NCBI RefSeq assembly: GCF_014844035.1
Contig: NZ_CP062159.1
Location: forward strand, 4,402,001 to 4,466,000
Source: Flavobacterium sp. MDT1-60
GTDB taxonomy: Bacteria > Bacteroidota > Bacteroidia > Flavobacteriales > Flavobacteriaceae
DNA length: 64,000 nucleotides
Direction: 5' to 3'
Shown piece by piece: positions 42,134-50,928 of the stretch. Under the pieces are notes generated by a model. The model was not told the DNA's origin, ran no database searches, and was given only the letters and a program-made list of their open reading frames with translations. Every line of letters begins with the position of its first letter. The stretch's first letter is position 1. The position numbers and the translations under genes are program-made.

Positions 42134-42964
42134 CTAATTTTCATTTTCCGGGGCCTTATAACTCCATCTTCTCATTTCGTTAAGCTCTTCCTCCGCCTTA
42201 ATTACTTCGGCTGGAATAACTTTTAAAAATGATGGATGTTGTTCAATTGCGTATTCTACTTTTTCTACAATTTCTTCAATTGTATCGTTTTCATAATCAA
42301 TATCAAGAGGTTCTTTGATAATGAACGATTGCAGAATTCCTTTTTTCTTGGTTCGCAATCCCTTTTTATCAAATGAGCGACGGAAACCGTCAATAACAAT
42401 CGGAATAACAATAGGTTTGTGCTGCTTAATAATATGTGCAGTTCCTTTACGAACTGGTTTGAATGATTTGGTAGTTCCTTGCGGAAACGTAATTACCCAA
42501 CCATCTGCAAGGGCAATTCTGATATTCTCAGTATCATTTGGATTTACGTCTCTTTTTTCAGTCACGTCAACACCTTTAGCGCGCCAGGTTCTTTCAACTG
42601 TAATAGCACCCGCATAAGCCATAATTCGTGGTAATAAACCGGCTTTCATTGTTTCTTTGGCAGCAACATAATACAAGTTCATCTTCGGTTGCCATAAATA
42701 ACCGATATTTTTAATCGTATCCTGACGCCCGCTCAAACTTGCGTTAAAGACGTGAAACATAGCCACAACATCAGCAAAATACGTTTGGTGATTTGATATA
42801 AACAATACGTTTGTATCTGGCAAAGATTTGATGATTTCAGATCCTTCGATCTGTAATTCATTAAAACCCCTATATCTTCTATGCGTCATGGCACCCAAAA
42901 CACGGATTAACCATTTCTTGATGAATAATATATGTCCAAAAGGATTTCGTTTAAACAATCCCAT
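42134..42964 (-). CDS. PlsC-like 1-acyl-glycerol-3-phosphate acyltransferase
   Basis: The 276-residue membrane-associated acyltransferase would make phosphatidic acid or acylate another lipid. The acceptor-site block I is SNHQTYFADVV, which spaces His and Asp by five residues instead of the usual HX4D. Block III is FPQGTTK, with Gln in place of the Glu of FPEGT. The N-terminus is MGLFKRNPFGHILFIKKWL (ATG 42964; the longer TTG frame is not needed). The odd blocks could mean altered specificity. It lies convergent with the sigma operon. Confidence 0.78.
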   Translation of the reverse strand: MGLFKRNPFGHILFIKKWLIRVLGAMTHRRYRGFNELQIEGSEIIKSLPDTNVLFISNHQTYFADVVAMFHVFNASLSGRQDTIKNIGYLWQPKMNLYYVAAKETMKAGLLPRIMAYAGAITVERTWRAKGVDVTEKRDVNPNDTENIRIALADGWVITFPQGTTKSFKPVRKGTAHIIKQHKPIVIPIVIDGFRRSFDKKGLRTKKKGILQSFIIKEPLDIDYENDTIEEIVEKVEYAIEQHPSFLKVIPAEVIKAEEELNEMRRWSYKAPENEN

Positions 42965-43089
42965 AGCTACGTCTTGTATTTTTTTGTTAAGTCGCAAACA
43001 TACAAAAATTATTCTTTTAGCGATAGTTTTAAGCAATTTTCACCAGAAGTAAGTAATATAATGAATATCAAATTGTTATTTTATTGTCT

Positions 43090-43740
43090 TTAGAGATTTT
43101 CTGCAAAAGTTATTTTTAAGACTTCTCTCAGTTCGCTCAAAATCATAGCCGTCGCTCCCCAGACAATATGATTTTGAATATTAAATGCAGGAACCAGGAT
43201 ATCGACCGCATAAGAAGTTGACAATGTGGTTTCCATAATTATTTCATCGTCTAAAAAAACAGATAAAGGTAATTCAATTATATCAGCAACTTCTCTGAGA
43301 TCAGGATAAAATGAAAGTTCTTCTTTTGCAATTCCTAAAAAAGGATGCACTAAAAAATTACTTGGCGGAATATACACTGGTGTAAACTTCTTAATTATTT
43401 CAATTTTTTCCAATGAAACACCAACTTCTTCTTCTGTTTCGCGCAAAGCTGTTTCTTCAAAATTGACATCTGAAATTTCATATTTTCCTCCTGGAAAAGC
43501 AATTTGCGAGGAATGAACACCATTATAAGCGTTTCTGACAATTAAAACCAAATGTGTTTCATCATTTTTAGGATAAAGCAACATCATTACGGCAGCAATT
43601 CTTGGATTTTTTGTTTTTAAATCAACATTTCTAAGTTCTTCAAGGCGACCTTTTGGAGCCATTTTTAGATGGGCTAAATTTGCCGGTAATTCAACTGGAA
43701 TTAAATTAGGAACATATTGCAAAAAATCTTGAAAATCCAT
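43090..43740 (-). CDS. NUDIX hydrolase, CoA pyrophosphatase-like
   Basis: The 216-residue product has a NUDIX box: GGKYEISDVNFEETALRETE followed by EEVGV, close to GX5EX7REUXEEXGU. The context before it (NGVHSSQIAFPGGKYE) is the UPF0035 hallmark of NudL-type CoA pyrophosphatases, which split CoA into phosphopantetheine and ADP. The ATG at 43740 was chosen over an upstream TTG. It is divergent from the DUF4268 gene by about 90 bp. Confidence 0.87.
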   Translation of the reverse strand: MDFQDFLQYVPNLIPVELPANLAHLKMAPKGRLEELRNVDLKTKNPRIAAVMMLLYPKNDETHLVLIVRNAYNGVHSSQIAFPGGKYEISDVNFEETALRETEEEVGVSLEKIEIIKKFTPVYIPPSNFLVHPFLGIAKEELSFYPDLREVADIIELPLSVFLDDEIIMETTLSTSYAVDILVPAFNIQNHIVWGATAMILSELREVLKITFAENL

Positions 43741-43832
43741 ATTCAAAGTTTATTTTTGTACTTTCAAATAAAATATAAATATAGTCCAGAAAACGCGGTT
43801 TCACAAGTTTTCCAGAGCCAAACCCCATAAAA

Positions 43833-44267
43833 ATGTACAGCAGAGAAGAATCACAAAAGATAAAAAGAGAATTTTGGGTGGCTTTCGCCGAAAAATATCC
43901 ACGCAAATGGGTTCTTTATGACACTAAAATAAAAGACTTTTCTTTTAAATTTTTTGTTGATAATAAAAAAGCACAGGTTTTAATTGATATCGAACACAGA
44001 AGTGATGAAAAACGAAATGCTTACTTCGAAAAAATAGAAGCTTTAAAAAATATTCTGGAAGAAGAATTTGTTTCTGATTTGGTTTACGAGAAAAACTATA
44101 CTTTAGAAAGTGGTAAAACCATTAGCCGAATTTGGGTTGAAAAAGAAGGAGTTGGTTTTAGTAATCGTAATAATTGGGATGCTATTTTTGATTTTTTTAA
44201 TGAGAAAATGCACGCTCTTGAAATGTTTTATTTGGAGTATGATGAGTTTATTAAGGATATTGAGTAA
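43833..44267 (+). CDS. DUF4268 family protein
   Basis: The 144-residue cytosolic protein starts MYSREESQKIKREFWVAFAE and contains DFSFKFFVDNKKAQVLIDIEH. The ending LEMFYLEYDEFIKDIE is characteristic of DUF4268. Its biochemical role is unknown; some relatives are related to restriction-endonuclease-fold or DNA-linked proteins, which is only weak evidence. It stands alone, convergent with the T9SS cargo gene. Confidence 0.8.
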   Translation: MYSREESQKIKREFWVAFAEKYPRKWVLYDTKIKDFSFKFFVDNKKAQVLIDIEHRSDEKRNAYFEKIEALKNILEEEFVSDLVYEKNYTLESGKTISRIWVEKEGVGFSNRNNWDAIFDFFNEKMHALEMFYLEYDEFIKDIE

Positions 44268-44314
44268 GAAAGGTTATGAGATTCGGAGTATCTAAGTCTC
44301 TAAGATTTTCCCAT

Positions 44315-44349
44315 AACAAACCCGACAAGTTTTTAGAAACATGTTTGTT
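44315..44349. terminator. Terminator-like inverted repeat
   Basis: AACAAAC (44315-44321) pairs with GTTTGTT (44343-44349). The inside (CCCGACAAGT...ACATG) is an eroded second stem. Runs of T follow on the plus strand. It lies 3 bp before the stop of the T9SS gene. Confidence 0.4.
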
Positions 44350-44351
44350 TT

Positions 44352-46526
44352 TTATCTCTTTAATGAGAAATGCCCTTTCTTTATGATCCCATTTTCTAAC
44401 ATCAATTGAAACCAGTAATCTGAAGAAGGTAAAGGTATTTGATTATAATTTCCATCCCAAATGCCATTTTTTCCTAAAGTTTTCAAAAGCTTACCGTATC
44501 TATCAAAAATATGAATACTATAGTTTTGGTATTCTAATCCCGTAATTTCCCAGGTATCATTGTACCCATCTCCATTTGGAGTGAAAAACTTTGGGATAAC
44601 ATAATCTTCATCTTCGTTTAATTCACAATCTAAACTATTATTAGAAACATTCAAATGTATCATAGAATTAACCGTACATAACGTATTAACATTTGTAACG
44701 CTAACCTTTATTTCTTCATGATTTCTAGTTGAGTTCCTATATATTTCATTTATTTTATCGCTAATATCATTTCCATTCTTATCAAAATATGAAAAATTAT
44801 AAAGTAATGGATCCAGGACTAAAAGGGTATTAATTTTAGATAAATTAAATGTAGTATACCCCGTACCATCAGAATCACATTCATTAAAATCCGGAATTGT
44901 ATTTAAACTAAATCCGGGTTTAGTACTTAATTCAATGTTAGTTTCTTCGTAACAACTCGGGTTATTTTTATTTCCAACCCTAACACTAATTATTTCATTA
45001 AAAGGATATTTGTTAGCATAATTAGCTGGTAAAGGCGATGGAAGAAGATTACCTAACTGATCCTTATACGAGAAGACAAAATTACTGGGATTTTGCACTA
45101 AATCACTCTCAATACCTGACATATCAAAACCTGAAGAAAAACCATTTCCTAAATCATCACAAGATGTTAAAACTGGAATAGTATTTAATATTGGTTTTTG
45201 CGTATTTACATAATCATAAGGATTAAATATATATACAGCTCCAGCATAACCAATATAATTTTGTTCATTTGCATCTAATGCTGCCCAAACTGCCCCAACA
45301 AGCAAATCATCTTTATACATAGAAATCGAACTTCCAAACATATCACTATTGTTTTTTATATTTGGATGAACAATCTGGTACTCATTCCACCTATTATTAT
45401 TGTCTTTTTGAAACATGTAAACGCGACCAAACACTTTTGACAAAGCTCCCGTATTATCATATACGTTTTCACCTCCTCCAACTGCCATTTTATCATTAGA
45501 GATTTCTATCTTACCACCTAAACCAATCGCAGCAGAAACATCAGAAGCTCTTATCTTCTGAAAATCAGACCATTGATTATTTGTGTTTTTTCTAAAAATA
45601 TAAATTGAGCCTGCGAACGTCAATGGTCCTCCTCCATCTCCACTTTGAGATGAATCATAATCATCTTCTCCCGGAGCAGCAATCACGATGTCATCTTTAG
45701 AAATTTTAACCGTCGAACCAAATCTATCCTGTAATCCTCTAAAATCGTAAGCCGTTAATTTTTGAACTTCCCTCCAAGTATTTGAGTTGTTGTTTTTTTC
45801 AAAAACATACGCCGCTCCCGCCCAATTAATTCCTTCTTCAACGGCACCTACTACAATAGTGTTTTCAAAAATAGAAATTGAATTTCCAAAATTATCTCTT
45901 CTATCTCTATCACTTGCAGTAATTTTTTGAACAAAATCCCAAACTCCATTGCTATTTCTATGATAAATATACGCAGCACCAGCATTCTCTAAATAATTAA
46001 CAAAATTACCATCGGTACTATTATAAAAAGCACCAACAACCATAAAATCTCCAGATATTGCCAGAGTAGTCCCATAATTGTCATAAATTAAATTTTCAGA
46101 TCTGCTTATTTTTTGCTTTAATTTATATAAATCATCCGAATCCCTTTCGTACATATATATTGCTTTTCCTCCAAGCCCTATTGCAGGATCACAACCTACA
46201 ACAGCAAGCGTTTTTCCTTCCATTACTACCAAAGTTCCAAAACCACAATAATTTATAGCATCTGAAAGAATAAGTTCTTGATAAATTGACCAGCCATCGC
46301 AATCTTGTTTCGCTATATATATTTTACCTGCATTTTCTACACCTGCAATATTAACTTGATCTGCTGAATACGCAGCATAACCATCAAAAGTAACTACAGA
46401 AAATCCAAAGCTATTATCTCTAATCCTTACAGGCTCAACAATTTTAAAATTTTGTTTCCATTGTTGAGATGAAACAGATAATACAATAAAAAATAATAAA
46501 AGTGTAGTGTAGTTTTTTATTTTCAT
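44352..46526 (-). CDS. FG-GAP repeat protein with T9SS type B sorting domain
   Basis: The 724-residue secreted protein has a signal peptide (MKIKNYTTLLLFFIVLSVSSQ). The first 430 residues are FG-GAP propeller repeats (DNYGTTLAISGDFMVVGAFY, DNFGNSISIFENTIVVGAVE and DRFGSTVKISKDDIVIAAPG). The final 85 residues are a CHU_C/T9SS type B domain (FFTPNGDGYNDTWEITGL, IHIFDRYGKLLK). The product would be exported and probably anchored or released by the gliding-motility T9SS. The ATG at 46526 replaces an upstream GTG that would overlap the previous stop. It is 32 bp downstream of the small secreted protein gene and probably co-transcribed. Confidence 0.9.
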   Translation of the reverse strand: MKIKNYTTLLLFFIVLSVSSQQWKQNFKIVEPVRIRDNSFGFSVVTFDGYAAYSADQVNIAGVENAGKIYIAKQDCDGWSIYQELILSDAINYCGFGTLVVMEGKTLAVVGCDPAIGLGGKAIYMYERDSDDLYKLKQKISRSENLIYDNYGTTLAISGDFMVVGAFYNSTDGNFVNYLENAGAAYIYHRNSNGVWDFVQKITASDRDRRDNFGNSISIFENTIVVGAVEEGINWAGAAYVFEKNNNSNTWREVQKLTAYDFRGLQDRFGSTVKISKDDIVIAAPGEDDYDSSQSGDGGGPLTFAGSIYIFRKNTNNQWSDFQKIRASDVSAAIGLGGKIEISNDKMAVGGGENVYDNTGALSKVFGRVYMFQKDNNNRWNEYQIVHPNIKNNSDMFGSSISMYKDDLLVGAVWAALDANEQNYIGYAGAVYIFNPYDYVNTQKPILNTIPVLTSCDDLGNGFSSGFDMSGIESDLVQNPSNFVFSYKDQLGNLLPSPLPANYANKYPFNEIISVRVGNKNNPSCYEETNIELSTKPGFSLNTIPDFNECDSDGTGYTTFNLSKINTLLVLDPLLYNFSYFDKNGNDISDKINEIYRNSTRNHEEIKVSVTNVNTLCTVNSMIHLNVSNNSLDCELNEDEDYVIPKFFTPNGDGYNDTWEITGLEYQNYSIHIFDRYGKLLKTLGKNGIWDGNYNQIPLPSSDYWFQLMLENGIIKKGHFSLKR

Positions 46527-46558
46527 ATTTATTTTCAAAAGATCAAAAAGCTTTTTCA

Positions 46559-46969
46559 CTACACACTAGACATATTATAAACAATAATATGATCGTCGTA
46601 ATTTATATAAAGCTGTTTGCGGTATTCTTGCTTTTTACGTGTAATAATAGATAACTTGCATTCCCGTCCATCATTGTCTTTACACATGAAGGAATAAACA
46701 ATATCAGTATCGTTTTCTTCACGCTCAATATAATCTAAAATACTAAAAAGTTGAATTTCCTGAGAATAAACTACGATTCGATGTTTATTAGTATCCAGAA
46801 TTACGGATAAATTCACTAAATCAAGATTGGACCATTCGCCCCATTTTCCTCTTTCGTTTTTTTCTAAAACACTAAATCCTGAAGTTTTAAATTGATAAGA
46901 CTGACTTTGAACCTGTTGCAGACCAAATGCCAAAAAAAGTAATATTATGTAGGTTCGTATAGAATTCAT
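46559..46969 (-). CDS. Small secreted protein of unknown function
   Basis: The 136-residue product has a signal peptide (IILLFLAFGLQQVQSQ, cut near residue 22). The mature part begins SYQFKTSGFSVLEKNERGKW and looks beta-rich, with no Cys pairs near the N-terminus and two inner Cys in SFMCKDNDGRECKLSI. It sits directly upstream of the T9SS FG-GAP protein in the same direction and may be co-expressed with it. No family is recognised. Confidence 0.65.
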   Translation of the reverse strand: MNSIRTYIILLFLAFGLQQVQSQSYQFKTSGFSVLEKNERGKWGEWSNLDLVNLSVILDTNKHRIVVYSQEIQLFSILDYIEREENDTDIVYSFMCKDNDGRECKLSIITRKKQEYRKQLYINYDDHIIVYNMSSV

Positions 46970-46989
46970 ATTGTATTTCTTGGGGATAA

Positions 46990-47934
46990 TTAAAACTCAA
47001 ATTTAGCCTTTTCTTTGGCTGCCGCTTCAAATTCAGTCATCATTTGTTGAATAATTTGTTCAACCGGCAAAATTTCGTGAATGAGTCCGGCAATTTGTCC
47101 AATTTCAAGTTCTCCTTCATCAAGGTCACCTTCAAACATTCCTTTTTTGGCTCTGGCTCGGCCTAACATCTGGATTAATTCTTCCTTTGAAGGGCATTTT
47201 TCATACAATTCCTGAACATCCTGATAGAATTTATTCTTTACCAATCGAACCGGAGCTAACTCTTTTAAGGTCAATTGCGTATCGCCCTCTTTTACTTTAA
47301 CTATCGTTTCCTTGAAATTATTGTGTGCAGACGATTCCACTGATGCGGCAAACCGACTTCCAACCTGCACACCATCAGCACCCAAAATCATTGCAGCCAG
47401 CATTCCTCTTCCGGTTGCAATTCCGCCAGCGGCGATAATCGGAATCTGAATTTTTTCTTTCACCATCGGAATCAAAGTAAGCGTAGTAGTTTCGTCACGC
47501 CCGTTGTGTCCACCAGCCTCAAAACCTTCTGCAACAATAGCGTCTACTCCTGCCTCTTGCGCTTTTAAAGCAAAAATACTGCTGCTTACCACATGAACAA
47601 CTGTTATTCCTTTTTCCTTAAGAAAAGAAGTCCATATTTTAGGATTCCCGGCTGAAGTAAAAATGATTTTCACGCCCTCTTCTACCACAATATTTATGAT
47701 TTCTTCAAGATTTGGATATAACATCGGAATGTTGACACCAAATGGTTTATCCGTCGCTTTTTTACATTTCTGAATGTGCTCGCGTAAAACTTCCGGATAC
47801 ATGGAACCGGCACCTATAAGACCTAAACCACCTGAATTACTAACTGCAGAAGCCAGTTTATAACCACTATTCCAGATCATTCCGCCTTGAATTATTGGAT
47901 ATTTTATATTGAAAAGCTTGGTGATTTTATTCAT
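46990..47934 (-). CDS. FabK/nitronate-monooxygenase-like FMN protein
   Basis: The 314-residue TIM-barrel flavoprotein has motifs YPIIQGGMIWNSG, GLGLIGAG, VAEGFEAGGHNGRDETTT, IPIIAAGGIATG and GADGVQVGSRF. These match the shared fold of enoyl-ACP reductase II (FabK) and nitronate monooxygenase; the catalytic-type His in AGGHNGR is present. The two cannot be separated reliably by reading, and many Bacteroidota use FabI instead. It lies 12 bp after the S8 peptidase gene in the same direction. Confidence 0.82.
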   Translation of the reverse strand: MNKITKLFNIKYPIIQGGMIWNSGYKLASAVSNSGGLGLIGAGSMYPEVLREHIQKCKKATDKPFGVNIPMLYPNLEEIINIVVEEGVKIIFTSAGNPKIWTSFLKEKGITVVHVVSSSIFALKAQEAGVDAIVAEGFEAGGHNGRDETTTLTLIPMVKEKIQIPIIAAGGIATGRGMLAAMILGADGVQVGSRFAASVESSAHNNFKETIVKVKEGDTQLTLKELAPVRLVKNKFYQDVQELYEKCPSKEELIQMLGRARAKKGMFEGDLDEGELEIGQIAGLIHEILPVEQIIQQMMTEFEAAAKEKAKFEF

Positions 47935-47946
47935 GCAAAAAAGCTG

Positions 47947-49554
47947 TTATTGTTTGATTATCTTTCCTGTTTTATGCAGACCTTCGGTATCAAAAGTATA
48001 AAAATAGAGTCCACTATTTAAGGCTTCTACAGAAAGAATTGGATTTTGATTTGTAATTTGTTTTTCGATTAATTTTTGTCCCAAAACGGAGTAAATTGAA
48101 ACTGATGCATTATAATTTTCATTTGAAAAAGAAAAAGAAACAAAAGTTTTAGCTGGATTCGGGAATATTGAAAAATCAGAAGAAACCTGAAAATTTTCAA
48201 CTCCTAAAGTAGATCCAAAATTCGGAATTCCATATCCATAATCATTATTTGGATTTGCATATCGATCCGAAATTTCCAAAAGCATTTGTCGAATTTCTTT
48301 ATTTGTTTTTGTTGGAAAAGCCTGCCATAAACAGGCAATCATTCCAGCCATTACCGGACATGAAAATGAAGTTCCATTTGAAGTTCCAATAGTACCTGAA
48401 GCATCGGAGACTACTGTAGCAGTTCCCTGCGCCATTACATCCGGTTTTATCCGACCATCGAAACTCGGGCCAATTGAACTGAAATTAGATTTTAGTTTTG
48501 AAGAGTCAACAGAACCAACTGTAATAACGGAAACAGCATCGGCCGGCCCTCCAATATGAGGTTCAGCATCTCTGCCTTCATTTCCTGCCGAAGCCACCAC
48601 AATTATTCCTTTACTAAAAGCGATTTCTGCACCTCGAGAAATAAAATTGGTACTTCCGTTCATATCACTATAAGTATGGTTATAGTTTGGGTTCGTAAAT
48701 CCAGTAAAATAACCTAAAGAAGTTGTAATAATATCAACGCCCAAACTATCGGCTTTTTCTGCAGCTTCAACCCATAATGACTCTTCAACCGGATTTTCAG
48801 AAGCATCATTTTCAGTTATAAACAAATAATAGGCAGCATCTGGAGCTGTCCCTATTAAGGCATTCTCTTTATAACCTCCCATAGTCGACAGCACTAAAGT
48901 TCCGTGATCATCTCCCGTATAAAAATTAGTATTTCGGTTAACAAAATCATAACCTCCCAAAATCTGATTTTTAGTCTGTAAATTTTGAAAAGGCTGCGCT
49001 GTGTTTACGCCTGGGAAGCCAGCATCTAAAACAGCAATTATTTTTCCGGCGCCAGTATAATTCTGCTTATGTAAAGCCTGCCCGTTAAGCATTTGAATTT
49101 GACTTAACGAACTTCCGTAAGCATAGTCAATATTCGTTTTAAGCTTGTCGTTTGTTTGAGTCTCCTTATTGTCCGAAACTTTTTTAGAAGTAGCAATTAA
49201 AGTTCTATTCGCAAAAACAACTTTGTCAACAAATGAAAATGATTTAAGTGCCAAAATAGTAGTTTGAGTTCCACGGATATGAAGCGCATTAAGCCATTTT
49301 GACTTTGCCAAGATGGTAATTCCTGAACTCGCTTTTATTTGACTAACATAGCTTTTTTCTACAGGAACATCAGTGGTATTTAAAAGAATATTTTGATTCG
49401 TTCTTCGGTCTAAAGAACGCTGCGTAAGCATATCTAAAGGTTTATCTAAAAGTAGTTGTGAGCTCGGTTTATCTTTAAAATAAACCCAGGCATCTTCTTG
49501 CGAAAACATCGCAGAAAAAACAAATAATAAAAGAAACGTGAAACAGTATTTCAT
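47947..49554 (-). CDS. S8 family serine peptidase with T9SS type A sorting domain
   Basis: The 535-residue secreted subtilase has a signal peptide (LFVFSAMFSQ, cut near 19), a propeptide (about 20-145) and then the catalytic domain. The triad is Asp177 in AVLDAGF, His217 in DDHGTLV and Ser396 in NGTSFSCPVMAG, with oxyanion Asn in ASAGNEGRD. The C-terminal 75 residues (FSIFPNPAKTFVSFSF...SGLYFYTFDTEG) form a T9SS type A sorting domain. It is cell-surface or secreted; its substrate is unknown. Confidence 0.93.
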   Translation of the reverse strand: MKYCFTFLLLFVFSAMFSQEDAWVYFKDKPSSQLLLDKPLDMLTQRSLDRRTNQNILLNTTDVPVEKSYVSQIKASSGITILAKSKWLNALHIRGTQTTILALKSFSFVDKVVFANRTLIATSKKVSDNKETQTNDKLKTNIDYAYGSSLSQIQMLNGQALHKQNYTGAGKIIAVLDAGFPGVNTAQPFQNLQTKNQILGGYDFVNRNTNFYTGDDHGTLVLSTMGGYKENALIGTAPDAAYYLFITENDASENPVEESLWVEAAEKADSLGVDIITTSLGYFTGFTNPNYNHTYSDMNGSTNFISRGAEIAFSKGIIVVASAGNEGRDAEPHIGGPADAVSVITVGSVDSSKLKSNFSSIGPSFDGRIKPDVMAQGTATVVSDASGTIGTSNGTSFSCPVMAGMIACLWQAFPTKTNKEIRQMLLEISDRYANPNNDYGYGIPNFGSTLGVENFQVSSDFSIFPNPAKTFVSFSFSNENYNASVSIYSVLGQKLIEKQITNQNPILSVEALNSGLYFYTFDTEGLHKTGKIIKQ

Positions 49555-49559
49555 AGTTT

Positions 49560-49592
49560 ACTTTTTTAAAAGGAAAACCTCCGTAAAAAAGT
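49560..49592 (-). terminator. Possible terminator after mnmA
   Basis: ACTTTTTTA (49560-49568) pairs with TAAAAAAGT (49584-49592) around a 15-nt loop. It lies just past the mnmA stop and just before the S8 peptidase start. The stem is AT-only, so confidence is modest. Confidence 0.35.
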
Positions 49593-49598
49593 ATAAAG

Positions 49599-50786
49599 CT
49601 AAGAAATTACTCCCGAACCAACTAATTCATTATCGAAATACCAGGCAACAAACTGACCTTCAGTAATAGCAGATTGTGGTTCATCAAAACGAACGTACAT
49701 TCCATCTTCAAATTGATGTAAAGTAGCTTTTTGGAGAGGCTGACGGTAACGAATTCTTGCCATTACTTCCATAGTCTCACCAACTTTTAGTGTCAAATCG
49801 GTACGGATCCAATGCACTTCAGATTTTTCAATAAATAAAGCTTTTTTGAACAGACCCGGGTGATTACTTGTCAAACCAGTGTAAATGGTATTAGTTTCAA
49901 CATTGGTCGCAATAATAAATAAAGGATCAGTTGTTCCTCCAACGTTCAAACCTTTTCTTTGCCCAATTGTAAAATAATGAGCTCCTTGGTGTTTTCCAAC
50001 TACTTTTCCCATTGTTGGAAGATAATTTAGCTTTTGAGCTTCTAATTTCAAATCTTCTTCTAATGATAAACCTGTTGGTTTTTCGACATTGTAAATCGGA
50101 TCATTTTTATCAATCTGAACAATTTTACCTTCTTTTGGTTGCAATTTTTGTTGCAAAAACTCCGGTAAACGCACTTTCCCAATAAAACATAATCCCTGAG
50201 AATCTTTCTTTTCAGCCGTTACCAAATCCATTTCGGCAGCGATTTCGCGAACTTCCGGTTTTGTTAAGGCACCAATTGGAAATAATGATTTTGCTAATTG
50301 TTCTTGCGACAATTGACATAAAAAATACGATTGGTCTTTATTGTTATCAGCGCCGGCTATTAATTGGTAAACCGATTTTCCATCAACTTCAATTTCACTT
50401 TTTTGACAATAATGTCCCGTTGCTACATAATCAGCACCAAGACTTAAGGCAATTTTCATGAAAACATCAAATTTGATTTCGCGATTACAAAGTACATCAG
50501 GATTTGGAGTTCTCCCTTTTTCGTATTCGTTGAACATATAATCAACGATTTTTTCTTTGTATTCTTCGCTTAAATCGACAGTTTGAAACGGTATTCCGAG
50601 TTTTTCAGCTACTAATAAAGCATCATTACTATCCTCTAACCATGGGCATTCGTTAGAAATAGTAACCGAGTCATCATGCCAGTTCTTCATAAAAAGGCCA
50701 ATAACTTCGTATCCTTGTTGTTGCAATAAATAAGCTGCAACACTCGAATCTACTCCACCAGAAAGTCCAACTACTACACGTTTCAT
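49599..50786 (-). CDS. mnmA: tRNA-specific 2-thiouridylase MnmA
   Basis: MnmA thiolates U34 in the wobble position of Lys, Glu and Gln tRNAs with ATP and a relayed sulfur. The 395-residue product starts [19 protein letters not shown] (PP-loop). The catalytic Cys pair is seen in [10 protein letters not shown] and [10 protein letters not shown]. The tRNA-binding and PUA-like barrel region follows ([13 protein letters not shown]). The length and motifs are typical. A clear -7 box lies at 50816-50823. Confidence 0.96.
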   Translation of the reverse strand: MKRVVVGLSGGVDSSVAAYLLQQQGYEVIGLFMKNWHDDSVTISNECPWLEDSNDALLVAEKLGIPFQTVDLSEEYKEKIVDYMFNEYEKGRTPNPDVLCNREIKFDVFMKIALSLGADYVATGHYCQKSEIEVDGKSVYQLIAGADNNKDQSYFLCQLSQEQLAKSLFPIGALTKPEVREIAAEMDLVTAEKKDSQGLCFIGKVRLPEFLQQKLQPKEGKIVQIDKNDPIYNVEKPTGLSLEEDLKLEAQKLNYLPTMGKVVGKHQGAHYFTIGQRKGLNVGGTTDPLFIIATNVETNTIYTGLTSNHPGLFKKALFIEKSEVHWIRTDLTLKVGETMEVMARIRYRQPLQKATLHQFEDGMYVRFDEPQSAITEGQFVAWYFDNELVGSGVIS

Positions 50787-50815
50787 TCTAAATCGTTTAT
50801 ATTTTTACAAGGGTG

Positions 50816-50823
50816 CAAAGATA
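50816..50823 (-). promoter_or_regulatory. mnmA -7 box
   Basis: The minus strand reads TATCTTTG (plus CAAAGATA), matching TAnnTTTG, 30 bp upstream of the ATG. Confidence 0.5.
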
Positions 50824-50928
50824 AGTCCTATTTTTGATTTTTGCAGTAGTTTCGATTAGTTTATATAATCCCGCAGTAGACAAAACCTATCGTTTTTTTT
50901 AATTACTTTTATTCATCAATAAAATGTC

